A stretch of 64,000 bases of DNA, taken from assembly GCA_964517125.1 (NCBI GenBank), contig CAZFBD010000003.1, positions 61,351 through 125,350 of the forward strand, read 5' to 3'. Source of the DNA: SHLQ01 sp964517125. GTDB lineage: Bacteria; Actinomycetota; Acidimicrobiia; Acidimicrobiales; SHLQ01. Each line of letters starts with the position of its first letter. The stretch's first letter is position 1. The position numbers and the translations under genes are program-made. Below are positions 1 to 7,766 of this stretch, piece after piece. The notes beneath the pieces are model-generated. The model saw only the letters and a list, made by a program, of their open reading frames with translations. It was not told where the DNA came from and did not search any database.

Positions 1-301
1 GCGAACGAATCTGGACTTCAGCGCCTGGCTCGACGACAACGGTTCCGAGCGAGCCGTCTCCGAGGGAGTCGTGCTCTTCTTCCATGGCGTCTTCTTCCAT
101 GGCGTCTTCGTCTTCCATGGCGTCTTCTTCCATGGCGTCTTCTTCTTCCATGACCTCGTCGACAGCCTCTTCAGCCTCGTCGACAACGTCTTCTGCGGCG
201 TCGGTAGCCGTCTCCGCAGCATCTTCAATGGTGGATCCACATGCTGCCGCCACAAGAGTGAACGACAGGAACATGCCAAGGATCATGAAGAGTTTCTTCA
301 C
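1..301 (-). CDS. Solute-binding lipoprotein, N-terminal part (runs off the window)
   Basis: Read on the minus strand from a GTG at 301, this gives 100 residues and continues beyond the window edge. It opens with a basic start (VKKL), a hydrophobic stretch and the lipobox LVAAAC followed by GST. It is therefore a secreted, lipid-anchored protein of the outer face of the membrane. Next comes a very acidic linker of about 50 residues, partly built of repeated EEDAM units, and then a segment TVVVEPGAEVQIR. That segment resembles the first strand of periplasmic-binding-protein family 6 (branched-chain amino-acid type) receptors, but too little is present to be sure. The acidic linker is a common tether in actinobacterial solute receptors. 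It is divergent from the FAD oxidoreductase at 501. The family call is inference; the lipoprotein call is solid. Confidence 0.65.
   Translation of the reverse strand, partial: MKKLFMILGMFLSFTLVAAACGSTIEDAAETATDAAEDVVDEAEEAVDEVMEEEDAMEEDAMEDEDAMEEDAMEEEHDSLGDGSLGTVVVEPGAEVQIRS
75..152 (-). repeat. In-gene short tandem repeat encoding EEDAM units
   Basis: On the plus strand the core tccatggcgtcttct recurs at 15- to 18-base steps, with small indels of three bases. Read in the lipoprotein frame it encodes Met-Glu-Glu-Asp-Ala or Met-Glu-Asp-Glu-Asp-Ala units. All length changes are multiples of three, so the reading frame is kept. This fits a variable-length linker. Confidence 0.75.
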
Positions 302-500
302 TTTGGCCCCTCCAAGGGTTGTGTGACGGCACGCCAAATCAACATGCCGTTCTTTCAGCTCGCAAAGCTAGCACCGGTTTTTGGAAGCTGTCGGTCGCGC
401 GGCGCTTTGGTACTTTTTGTTCATCGTTTGGCAACGCTGACAACTATCGGACAGGTTGTTCGTCCTGACGGGGCCATTCCCGTGACCGAAGGTGAGTGAC

Positions 501-1619
501 ATGCGAAACGTGGAAGTGGCTGTGATCGGCGGCGGGATCGCGGGAGCGACCGTGGCTTGCCATGTGGCCCCGGGCCGGTCCGTCGCCTTGCTCGAACAAG
601 AGCAGGAGCTGGCCCATCACACCACGTCGCGTTCGGCCGCCATCTACATCGAGAACGAGGGCGGACCAGTCTTCCACCGGCTGTCCACGGCATCGCGACC
701 GTTCTTCGAGGCCGAGCACGAGGAGCTCGACGCACCGTTGCTGACCCCCATGCCGGTCATGAAGGTCGGCACGCCGGAGAACCACGATGAGTTCACGGCC
801 GAAGCAGCTGCGGCTTCGCAGGTCACCGACTCCATCCGAGTGGTGGAGGCCGACGAGCTCACCGACTTCTGTCCGGTACTTGCGCCGGGCGTGGCCACGA
901 TTGGCCTGCTGGAGCCCACGGCGGCGTCCATCGATGTCATGGGCCTCCACCAGCTGTACATCCGCCGTGCACGCGCCGCCGGCGCCGACGTCGTCCGTTC
1001 GGCTCGGGTGCAGGAGATTGTCGCCGACGGCGAAGGCTGGCTGCTCACCACCGCAGCGGGCCCGGTCCGGGCTGATGTCGTGGTGAATGCCGCCGGAGCG
1101 TGGGGCGACGGTGTGGCCGAGATGGCCGGTGTTGCGCCCGTGGGGCTGACACCCATGCGACGAACCGCGTTCACGACCCGGATCGACCATGACCCCACCG
1201 ATTGGCCGTTCATCTACGCCGACATCTCCAGTCTGCACTGCTACTTCAAGCCCGAGGCCGGCAACCAGCTGTTGTGCTCGCTGTCCGACGAGACACCATC
1301 AGAACCGTGCGACGCCCGGCCCGAAGAGATCGACGTCGCGCTGGCCATCGAGCACATCAACGAGCTCACCACGTTGAACATTCGCTCGGTCGCCACCACC
1401 TGGGCCGGCCTCCGCACCTTCGCCCCCGACCGCAATCCGGTCTTTGGCTGGGACGATGCGGTTCCGAACTTTCTGTGGATGGTTGGTCAGGGCGGCTGCG
1501 GAATCGTGACGAGCCCCATCGCCGGACAGATCGCCGCGGCCCTCATCGATCGCCAGCCGCTGCCCGACCGGGTCCTGGAGCTTGGGCTGACGGAAGCGAC
1601 TCTGGCGCCCCGCCGCTGA
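501..1619 (+). CDS. FAD-dependent oxidoreductase, DAO family (D-amino-acid dehydrogenase-like)
   Basis: This predicts a soluble flavoenzyme that oxidises an amine or amino acid. The N-terminus has the dinucleotide-binding motif VIGGGIAGAT, followed by an acidic residue at the end of the second strand (LLEQE). A central VVNAAGAWGD motif and a C-terminal WAGLRTFAPDRNP and GQGGCGI stretch are typical of the DAO/GlpD-type fold, closest in look to D-arginine dehydrogenase (DauA). At 372 residues its length is normal. I chose the ATG at 501 because AAGGTGAG sits just upstream at proper spacing; a GTG at 492 would add three residues. It ends one base before the convergent ornithine-cyclodeaminase-like gene. 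That partner suggests a role in arginine, ornithine or opine breakdown. The substrate is not readable from sequence. Confidence 0.85.
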   Translation: MRNVEVAVIGGGIAGATVACHVAPGRSVALLEQEQELAHHTTSRSAAIYIENEGGPVFHRLSTASRPFFEAEHEELDAPLLTPMPVMKVGTPENHDEFTAEAAAASQVTDSIRVVEADELTDFCPVLAPGVATIGLLEPTAASIDVMGLHQLYIRRARAAGADVVRSARVQEIVADGEGWLLTTAAGPVRADVVVNAAGAWGDGVAEMAGVAPVGLTPMRRTAFTTRIDHDPTDWPFIYADISSLHCYFKPEAGNQLLCSLSDETPSEPCDARPEEIDVALAIEHINELTTLNIRSVATTWAGLRTFAPDRNPVFGWDDAVPNFLWMVGQGGCGIVTSPIAGQIAAALIDRQPLPDRVLELGLTEATLAPRR

Positions 1620-1620
1620 G

Positions 1621-2661
1621 TCAGTGAACCGGCCCGTACGGGTCGTAGGGGTCGAGGGGAATCGACTCCAGCTGCACCGTTGAGCCCACGCCGTGGACGT
1701 CGGCGAGTTCCAGGATCAGCCGCAGGGCGACATCGTCTTCGACCGCCCATCCTGTCGAGTCAAACACCGTGACCTGCGCCTTCTCCTTGGCCGTACTCGG
1801 TGCTTTCACGACCTCGTGGAGGTCCGGGCCGATGCGATCGCCGGCCACCTGCTGGCACTCACCCTCGGCAACACACTGCTCCCGGAAGTCGGGAACCACA
1901 TGTGCAACGTCCAACAGTTCGTTGGGGAGTTCGAGCTTGCCGGGAAAGTCCGCGCCCACAGCGTTCACATGGAGCCAGGGCCTGGGGGTGAACGAGCCCA
2001 CCACCGGACCGGCTCCGATGTCGGTCGACGTGCTCGTCACGAGCACGTCGACGTTGGCAGCCATGTCCTCCAACTCGTCCCCGGCACAGGGTTCGAAGGG
2101 CAGGCCGGTGAAGGCGATGCGCGCGGCGAAACTCTCCATGGCGTCGGATGACGGATCGAAGCCCACGACTCGCTCCACCACACGGACCCGCGAGATGGCG
2201 TGCACCTGGGTGACCGCCTGGGCCCCGAGGCCGATGACGCCGACGGTGAGCGGAGAGTCGACCGACATGAGGTCGGTGGCGAGCCCCGACGCTGCACCGG
2301 TACGCAGCGCGGTGAGCAGTGTGGAATCCGAGATCGCGAGCAGGTGACCGGTTTCGGTGTCCCACATGGATGACGTGGCGATCACCGACGGCAGGCTGCG
2401 CTGCGTCGGATTCGTCGGGTGGTAGCCGACCATCTTGATCACGACCGGCCCGCCGACCTCGTGGGTGGGCATCCACTCGATCAGCCCGAGCGCAGGCTTG
2501 TCGTATCGGAATCCGTCACGAGGGCGCGCATCGACAAGTTCGGGGTCGTGCGACGCGAACCGTTGGCGCAATGCGGCGATCATCTGATCCATGAGGGCGT
2601 CCCGGCCAACCGCCTCGACCAGTGCTGCGAGGTCGTCGGCGCCGAGGATTCGTGTCTGCAT
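1621..2661 (-). CDS. Ornithine cyclodeaminase / mu-crystallin family protein
   Basis: The family has an NAD(P)-dependent Rossmann core and includes ornithine cyclodeaminase (ornithine to proline plus ammonia), alanine dehydrogenase and imine reductases. Visible features are an N-terminal segment with RDGFRYDKPALG, the motif DSTLLTALRTGAASGLA that lines the substrate site, and the nucleotide-binding loop VGVIGLGAQAVTQ followed by GFDPSS. Further on are VTSTSTD and HVNAVGADFPGK, and near the end FDSTGWAVED. The length of 346 residues is usual. The ATG at 2661 is preferred over a GTG two codons earlier. It is tail-to-tail with the DAO oxidoreductase and head-to-head with the dioxygenase at 2791. 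True cyclodeaminase activity is uncertain because the family is functionally mixed. Confidence 0.85.
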   Translation of the reverse strand: MQTRILGADDLAALVEAVGRDALMDQMIAALRQRFASHDPELVDARPRDGFRYDKPALGLIEWMPTHEVGGPVVIKMVGYHPTNPTQRSLPSVIATSSMWDTETGHLLAISDSTLLTALRTGAASGLATDLMSVDSPLTVGVIGLGAQAVTQVHAISRVRVVERVVGFDPSSDAMESFAARIAFTGLPFEPCAGDELEDMAANVDVLVTSTSTDIGAGPVVGSFTPRPWLHVNAVGADFPGKLELPNELLDVAHVVPDFREQCVAEGECQQVAGDRIGPDLHEVVKAPSTAKEKAQVTVFDSTGWAVEDDVALRLILELADVHGVGSTVQLESIPLDPYDPYGPVH

Positions 2662-2790
2662 GCACACTGTTCGTCAGATCGGGGCAAACCAGATGCGCGT
2701 TCCATGATTGTGCGACTCGTGCAATGTCTGCCATCAATGGAATTCGTGGCTGATTGCATCCAAACGCTCGCTCACAGCGAAGAACCAAAT

Positions 2791-3768
2791 GTGGGCACGT
2801 CCAGCGAACTTCTCCTTGAGGCCGAGCGTCTCTCATTCGGGGGCAGGCCATTCGACACCGGCCCTGACCGACTTGGGCAGCTCGTCGACTCCTCCCCGTT
2901 GCTTGGGGATCCCACCGCACTTCAGAACCGGTTCCATGAAGACGGCTACCTGTACATCCCGGGGTTCCACGACCCCGAGCTCGTCATGGAGGTCCGACGG
3001 GAACTGCTACTGAAGTTCGCCACGGTCGGAGAGGTCGACGACCGGTACCCGCTGCTCGACGGCATTGAGGGTGACCGGTCGGGCCTGGCCCACGTGAACA
3101 TGCGCACGTTCACCGAATCACTTCGCACCGGGGCCCGATACGAGCAGATGATTCTGCACCCGCGACTCATCTCGGTCGTGGGCGACATCCTGGACGGCCC
3201 CATACGGCCGTACGACTTCCGCTGGCCCCGACTCGCCCGTCCGGGTGAGGGATGTGGCTACCACTGCGATGGTCCGTACATGAGCCGGGGCACCGATCGC
3301 CACCTGTCGGTGTGGACGCCCATTGCGCACATCGAGCCGCACGAGGGCGGGCTGATGATTCTGGAAGACAGTCATCAGAACCCGGAACTCCACGACGGCT
3401 ACCTGAAGATGGATGCGGATCGCGACGGCCTCGTCTGGCTCGACGATGACCCGATCAAGGTGCAGGAACGCTACGGATCACGCTGGCTCACCGCCACCTT
3501 CGCTCCCGGCGACATTCTCATCTTCAGCATGAACACGTTGCACGGAGCCTTCGACAACAACTCCCCCGAACGACGCTGCCGCCTGTCCACCGACAGCCGC
3601 TACCTCGTCGACGGCGAGGTCCCCGACCCTCGCTGGAACGGAGACGACCTCGCGCCCCACGGCCCCGGCCGGGTCTTCTACCCCGGGCTCGGAAACTGGA
3701 TGAACGAAGACTTCCAGGACGAATGGAAGTACGTCGACGAATTCGGCCGCCTCAAGCTCAACCCCTAA
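2791..3768 (+). CDS. Phytanoyl-CoA dioxygenase (PhyH) family Fe(II)/2-oxoglutarate oxygenase
   Basis: PhyH-family enzymes hydroxylate small substrates using Fe(II), O2 and 2-oxoglutarate. The double-stranded beta-helix signature is present: the HxD iron ligands in GYHCDGPYMSRGTD, the distal histidine in MNTLHGAFDNN, and an arginine a few residues on (RRCRLSTDSRY) suited to bind the 2-oxoglutarate carboxylate. The N-terminus carries the family phrase HEDGYLYIPGFHD. The open frame extends far upstream into the neighbouring gene, so the start is chosen by homology. GTG 2791 gives 325 residues and begins just before the conserved region; ATG at 2704 or 2740 is possible. No strong ribosome site is visible. 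The substrate may be an amino-acid derivative, given the neighbours (inference). Confidence 0.8.
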   Translation: MGTSSELLLEAERLSFGGRPFDTGPDRLGQLVDSSPLLGDPTALQNRFHEDGYLYIPGFHDPELVMEVRRELLLKFATVGEVDDRYPLLDGIEGDRSGLAHVNMRTFTESLRTGARYEQMILHPRLISVVGDILDGPIRPYDFRWPRLARPGEGCGYHCDGPYMSRGTDRHLSVWTPIAHIEPHEGGLMILEDSHQNPELHDGYLKMDADRDGLVWLDDDPIKVQERYGSRWLTATFAPGDILIFSMNTLHGAFDNNSPERRCRLSTDSRYLVDGEVPDPRWNGDDLAPHGPGRVFYPGLGNWMNEDFQDEWKYVDEFGRLKLNP

Positions 3769-3781
3769 CCCCGACACTTCG

Positions 3782-3892
3782 GAATCTGTGGACGCTGCTG
3801 GCCGCCGTCCGCACACCAAAGACCACAGATTCTGGAGATCTGGTTCTGTGGACGCTGCTGACCGCTATCCGCACACCAAAGACCACAGATTC
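3782..3892. repeat. Two 51-bp units with inverted ends between convergent genes
   Basis: Units at 3782-3832 and 3842-3892 share nearly all bases. Unit 1 begins GAATCTGTGG and ends with its exact reverse complement CCACAGATTC. Unit 2 begins GGTTCTGTGG and ends the same way. The inner part (gacgctgctg, tccgcacaccaaaga) is also conserved. Each unit can fold into a hairpin with a 31-base loop. It lies between the converging PhyH and dppF genes, so it may act as a bidirectional terminator as well as being a REP-like repeat. Confidence 0.7.
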
Positions 3893-3944
3893 ACAGGTCT
3901 ATGAAGCGCAGGGTGCCAAATGGGCACATCCTGCTGCATAGATT

Positions 3945-4937
3945 TCAGGAGATGGCGACCGGGGTGCTCTGCGGGTGGTGGCAGGCCAGGTGATGATCGG
4001 GGCCGTGCTGCGTGAATTCGGGGACCGTGGTCCGGCAGATCTCGGTTGCGTGCGGGCAGCGGGTGTGGAACCGGCAACCTTCCGGCGGATTCGATGGCGA
4101 CGGGAGTTCACCCGAGAGCGAGCCGTCGTCCTCGATACCCGACCCCGGAACTGCAGCAAGCAGTGCCTGCGTGTACGGGTGGGCGGCGTTTCCGAAGATG
4201 CTGTCGGCGTCGCCGATTTCGGCCACGCGTCCCAGGTACATCACGACCACTCGATCGGAGATGTTGCGCACGACCGCCAGATCGTGGGAAATGAACAGCA
4301 TCGTCAGGTGGTGTTCCTGCTTCAGATCCTCGAGCAGGTTCAGAATCTGTGCCTGCACCGAGACATCGAGCGCCGACACGGGCTCGTCCGAGATGAGCAC
4401 CTTCGGGTCGAGCGCCAACGCACGGGCGATGCTGATGCGCTGACACTGCCCACCCGAGAACTGGAATGGTCGACGATCTCCGTACTGCGGGTCGATTCCC
4501 ACCGATCGCATCAGCTCGGTGATGCGGTCTTCGCCCCACGTGTCACCGGTTCCCCAGACCTCCACGCCTTCCCTGATGATGTCGCGCACACCCCGCCGTG
4601 GGTTCAGCGACGACACCGGGTCCTGGAAGATCATCTGCAGGTCGCTGCGCGTGCGCCGAAGATCATGCTTCGACAGCGTGGTCAGTTCCTTGTCGCCGTA
4701 GCGCACCGAACCCGATGTGGGATCCGGCATCTGGACCACGGCCTTTGCGGTCGTGGACTTGCCACACCCCGACTCGCCGACGATGCCAAGTGTCTCCCCT
4801 GCCACGACGTCGAACGACACGTCGGAGACCGCCTGGACAACGGAGCCGCGCGCACCGGGAAACTCCATGACGAGGTTGTTGACCTCGATGATCGTCTCGG
4901 TGTCGCTGCGAAGATGCGCCGAACCAATGCCAACCAT
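3945..4937 (-). CDS. dppF: Peptide/opine ABC transporter ATP-binding protein (DppF/OppF type)
   Basis: This is the second cytoplasmic ATPase of the importer encoded upstream on the same strand. It has Walker A GESGCGKST, the Q-loop region MIFQDPVSSLNPR, the ABC signature FSGGQCQR (usually FSGGQRQR), Walker B LISDEPVSALD and the switch histidine in LFISHDLAV. The oligopeptide-transporter C-terminal domain is present, with its GCRFHTRCPHATEIC cysteine cluster that in relatives binds an Fe-S cluster. It has 330 residues. The ATG at 4937 shares one base with the dppD stop (TGATG), so the two are translationally coupled. This is the last gene of the dppABCDF transcript. The exact ligand (peptide, opine or other amine) cannot be read. 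Confidence 0.9.
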   Translation of the reverse strand: MVGIGSAHLRSDTETIIEVNNLVMEFPGARGSVVQAVSDVSFDVVAGETLGIVGESGCGKSTTAKAVVQMPDPTSGSVRYGDKELTTLSKHDLRRTRSDLQMIFQDPVSSLNPRRGVRDIIREGVEVWGTGDTWGEDRITELMRSVGIDPQYGDRRPFQFSGGQCQRISIARALALDPKVLISDEPVSALDVSVQAQILNLLEDLKQEHHLTMLFISHDLAVVRNISDRVVVMYLGRVAEIGDADSIFGNAAHPYTQALLAAVPGSGIEDDGSLSGELPSPSNPPEGCRFHTRCPHATEICRTTVPEFTQHGPDHHLACHHPQSTPVAIS

Positions 4938-5923
4938 CAGCCGTCCGCTTTCTGTCCGAGTGGGTGCAGGCAGGCGTAGGAATGCGAGGTTCCGTCGATA
5001 CGTGTTGGAACCGGCAGGGTGTTCGAACAGTCGTCCTGCGCATGGGTACACCGCGGCGCGAACGGACAGCCGGTCAGTTCCACACTCAGGTCCGGCGGGC
5101 TTCCCGGAATGGGGTCGAGGCGCTGACCGCGCGGCTTGGAGATGTCGGGAATCGACATCTGCAAGGCCCGGGCGTACGGGTGCTGCGTGTTCGCGAAGAG
5201 CTCTTCGGTCGCAGCAGATTCCATGAGCCGACCGCCGTACATCACCACGACATCATCGGTCCGGTCACGGACCACGCCAAGATCGTGGCTGATCAGAATC
5301 AGCGCCATGTTCAGGTCGGCGCGCAACGCATCGAGCAGGTTCAGGATGTCACGTTGAACGGTGACATCGAGCGCCGTGGTGGGCTCATCGGCGATGAGTA
5401 GCGCCGGATCGTTGGCCAACGCCATGGCGATGACCACCCGCTGACGCATACCGCCGGAGAGCTCGTGCGGGTACTGGCGCATACGGGATTGGGCATCGGG
5501 CAGGCGCACGAGCTCGAGGAGTTCCACGGCGCGGGTCTCGGCGTCGCGCTTCGACAACCCGCGGTGGAATCGCATGCCTTCGGTCATCTGAGCATCGATG
5601 CGTTTCACCGGATTCAGTGACGTCATGGGGTTCTGGAACACCATGGCCACGTCGACTCCGTAGAAGTGCTTCCGACGCGACGACGGCATGTTGAGCACGT
5701 CCTCACCATCGAATTCGGCACGGCCGCCAATCGTTGCCGACGACGGCAGCAGGTCCATGATCGCCTTCATGGTCACCGACTTGCCCGAGCCGCTCTCGCC
5801 CACGATGCCAAGCGACTTGCCCCGTTCGACCGCGAGGCTCACGTCGGACACGGCGTAGACGGGGCCCGATGGCGTGGCGAACGTGATGGACAGGTGCTCG
5901 AGTTCGAGCAACGGGGCGTTCAC
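4937..5923 (-). CDS. dppD: Peptide/opine ABC transporter ATP-binding protein (DppD/OppD type)
   Basis: This is the first of two ATPase subunits. It shows Walker A GESGSGKS, MVFQNPMTSLNP around the Q-loop, signature ELSGGMRQR, Walker B LLIADEPTTALD and ILISHDLGV. The OppD/DppD C-terminal region follows, with GCPFAPRCTHAQDDC and a terminal HSYACL, again the four-cysteine pattern of this family. The start is the GTG at 5923, which overlaps the dppC stop by four bases (GTGA). The open frame continues much further upstream, but only as a shadow inside dppC. It has 328 residues, the usual size. Together with DppF it should form the heterodimeric motor of the importer. Confidence 0.9.
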   Translation of the reverse strand: MNAPLLELEHLSITFATPSGPVYAVSDVSLAVERGKSLGIVGESGSGKSVTMKAIMDLLPSSATIGGRAEFDGEDVLNMPSSRRKHFYGVDVAMVFQNPMTSLNPVKRIDAQMTEGMRFHRGLSKRDAETRAVELLELVRLPDAQSRMRQYPHELSGGMRQRVVIAMALANDPALLIADEPTTALDVTVQRDILNLLDALRADLNMALILISHDLGVVRDRTDDVVVMYGGRLMESAATEELFANTQHPYARALQMSIPDISKPRGQRLDPIPGSPPDLSVELTGCPFAPRCTHAQDDCSNTLPVPTRIDGTSHSYACLHPLGQKADG

Positions 5924-6792
5924 AGCGACAGGTCCTTCGCATCGAAGACTTCGCGCAAGCGGTCGCCCGCGTAGTTCAGGGCGAGCACGGTGACGGTGAC
6001 GATGCCGATCGGGAACAGGGCGGCGTGCGGGCCGTCCTGCAGGAACTGTTTCTCGCTGGCTGATGCAAAGATCTGCTTCCCCCAGCTCAGGCCACCGTTG
6101 ACCGAAACACCGAGGAAGGCGAGCGTGCCCTCGGCGACGATGGCAATTCCCATACCAAGGAGCGCCAGCGCCGACATCGGAATGACCACGTTCGGCACGA
6201 TCTCGCGAAGCAGAATCCGCATGTCGGTCGCACCCAGAATTCGGCTTGCCGTGACGAAGTCGCGTTCGGCGAAGACCAGCGTTTGTGCTCGGGCCAGTCG
6301 GCCCACGGGGGCGATGGCAAGGACGCCCAAGCTGATGGAGATCCAGAGCAGGGTCCGTCCGAGCAGGGTGGTCACAAAGATCGCCAGCAGCAGCGCCGGG
6401 AATGACAGGAGCGTGGCGAAGAGGAACGACAGAATTCGGTCGAACCAACCTCGGAAATAGCCGGCGATGATGCCCGCCGTACCTCCGACGATGAAGCCGA
6501 CAAAGATGGCGATGAATCCCACCAGCAGCGAGGTTCGGGCGCCCCAGATGGTGAGGGACAACACGTCTCGGCCGGTTGCATCGGCGCCGAACCACAAGCC
6601 CGACCGTGGTCCTTCGAACCGTCCGCCAACGCGTGTTGCGGTGGGTTCACCAATGGGCAGAACTGGCGCCAGCAAGGCGATGATCACGACGAAAAGCAGC
6701 CAGCCCACACTGACCACGAACCCCGGACCGAGCCGCCGGATCAGGCTCGGGCCCTTCGACACCGTGATGTCCTCGAGAGCGCCGTCAGCCAT
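5920..6792 (-). CDS. dppC: Peptide/opine ABC transporter permease (DppC type)
   Basis: This inner-membrane permease of 290 residues has about six predicted membrane segments, beginning with FVVSVGWLLFVVIIALLAP after a cytoplasmic N-terminus. The DppC N-terminal region contains the family phrase FGADATGRDVLS. The coupling loop that contacts the ATPases is VTASRILGATDMRILLREIVPN, the EAA motif of binding-protein-dependent permeases. Its start overlaps the end of dppB by eight bases and its stop overlaps dppD by four, which indicates one tightly coupled transcript. Confidence 0.9.
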   Translation of the reverse strand: MADGALEDITVSKGPSLIRRLGPGFVVSVGWLLFVVIIALLAPVLPIGEPTATRVGGRFEGPRSGLWFGADATGRDVLSLTIWGARTSLLVGFIAIFVGFIVGGTAGIIAGYFRGWFDRILSFLFATLLSFPALLLAIFVTTLLGRTLLWISISLGVLAIAPVGRLARAQTLVFAERDFVTASRILGATDMRILLREIVPNVVIPMSALALLGMGIAIVAEGTLAFLGVSVNGGLSWGKQIFASASEKQFLQDGPHAALFPIGIVTVTVLALNYAGDRLREVFDAKDLSL

Positions 6793-7738
6793 TGAAGTCC
6801 ACCCGCGGATCCAGGAACGAATAGATCAGGTCCACGAGGACATTGACGGCAACGAAGGCCACAGAGACCACGACGACAACCGCCAACACGACGGGGAAGT
6901 CATCTCGGAAGATCGCCTCGACGACCTCGAAACCAATCCCGGGAATCTGGAACTGCCGCTCCACAACCAGCGACCCGCCGATGAGCGACGCCACCTGGAT
7001 ACCAAAGACCGTGAGCAACGAGAACAGCGACGGGCGCAGCGCGTGGCGGAACAGGATGAACCACTTCGGCAGGCCCTTGGCCCGAGCGACAGAAATGAAG
7101 TCCTCCTGGAGGGTCGAGATCAGGTCGGTCCGCAAGAGCCGCTGGTACGTGGCGATGAGCGGGATCGCCAGCGCAACTGCGGGCAGGAACAGTGAAGCCA
7201 GCCGTTGCCCGATGGTGTCGTCTTCGTATCTGGTCGGGAAAATCTGCCACTTGATCGCGAACAGCCAAAACAGTAGGACGGTCAGCGCAAACACCGGTAT
7301 GCCAAGCATCGTGAACGACACCACGGTCGAAACCTTGTCTCCAAGCCGATACGCCCGCGACGCCGTCCACAGCGCCCAGGGCACCGAAACCACCACGGCG
7401 ATGATCTGGGCGTACACCATCAGGAACGCCGTCACCGGAATCTTGTCAGCGAGGATGCTGCGCACGCTCACCTGGTTGGAGTAGCTCCGACCGAAGTCGC
7501 CGGTGAGCATGTCGCCCACCCAACGTCCGTACCGAACCGGGAACGGATCGTCCAGGTGAAACTGCGCTCGTGCCTCGGCCCGGACCTCTGCGAACTCCGG
7601 ACCCGATTCCTCGAGAGCAATCGGGCCGAGGATGTTGAAGAGCGGATCGCCGAGGTAGTTCAGCGCCCCGAAGGCGACGAACGTGACCGCGAAGATCACC
7701 AAGACGAATTGCAGCAGACTTCGAAGTGCGAAGCGCAT
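6785..7738 (-). CDS. dppB: Peptide/opine ABC transporter permease (DppB type)
   Basis: This partner permease to DppC has 317 residues when started at the ATG at 7738 (MRFALRSLLQ); an upstream extension of the frame has no support. The first membrane segment FVLVIFAVTFVAFGALNYLGDPL is typical of DppB. The extracytoplasmic loop contains YGRWVGDMLTGDFGRSY, also characteristic. The EAA loop is SVARAKGLPKWFILFRHALRPSL. It lies 28 bases downstream of dppA, where a terminator or processing site could allow excess receptor synthesis, although I see no strong hairpin there. Confidence 0.9.
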   Translation of the reverse strand: MRFALRSLLQFVLVIFAVTFVAFGALNYLGDPLFNILGPIALEESGPEFAEVRAEARAQFHLDDPFPVRYGRWVGDMLTGDFGRSYSNQVSVRSILADKIPVTAFLMVYAQIIAVVVSVPWALWTASRAYRLGDKVSTVVSFTMLGIPVFALTVLLFWLFAIKWQIFPTRYEDDTIGQRLASLFLPAVALAIPLIATYQRLLRTDLISTLQEDFISVARAKGLPKWFILFRHALRPSLFSLLTVFGIQVASLIGGSLVVERQFQIPGIGFEVVEAIFRDDFPVVLAVVVVVSVAFVAVNVLVDLIYSFLDPRVDFNG

Positions 7739-7766
7739 GTTCTGTGTCCCCGGCCCTGTGCCCGAA

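Noticed and set aside
71..499. Plus-strand frames with FFHGVF or MASSS repeats at the window start
   Set aside because: They read the opposite strand of the lipoprotein linker repeat; the minus-strand reading gives a proper signal peptide and lipobox.
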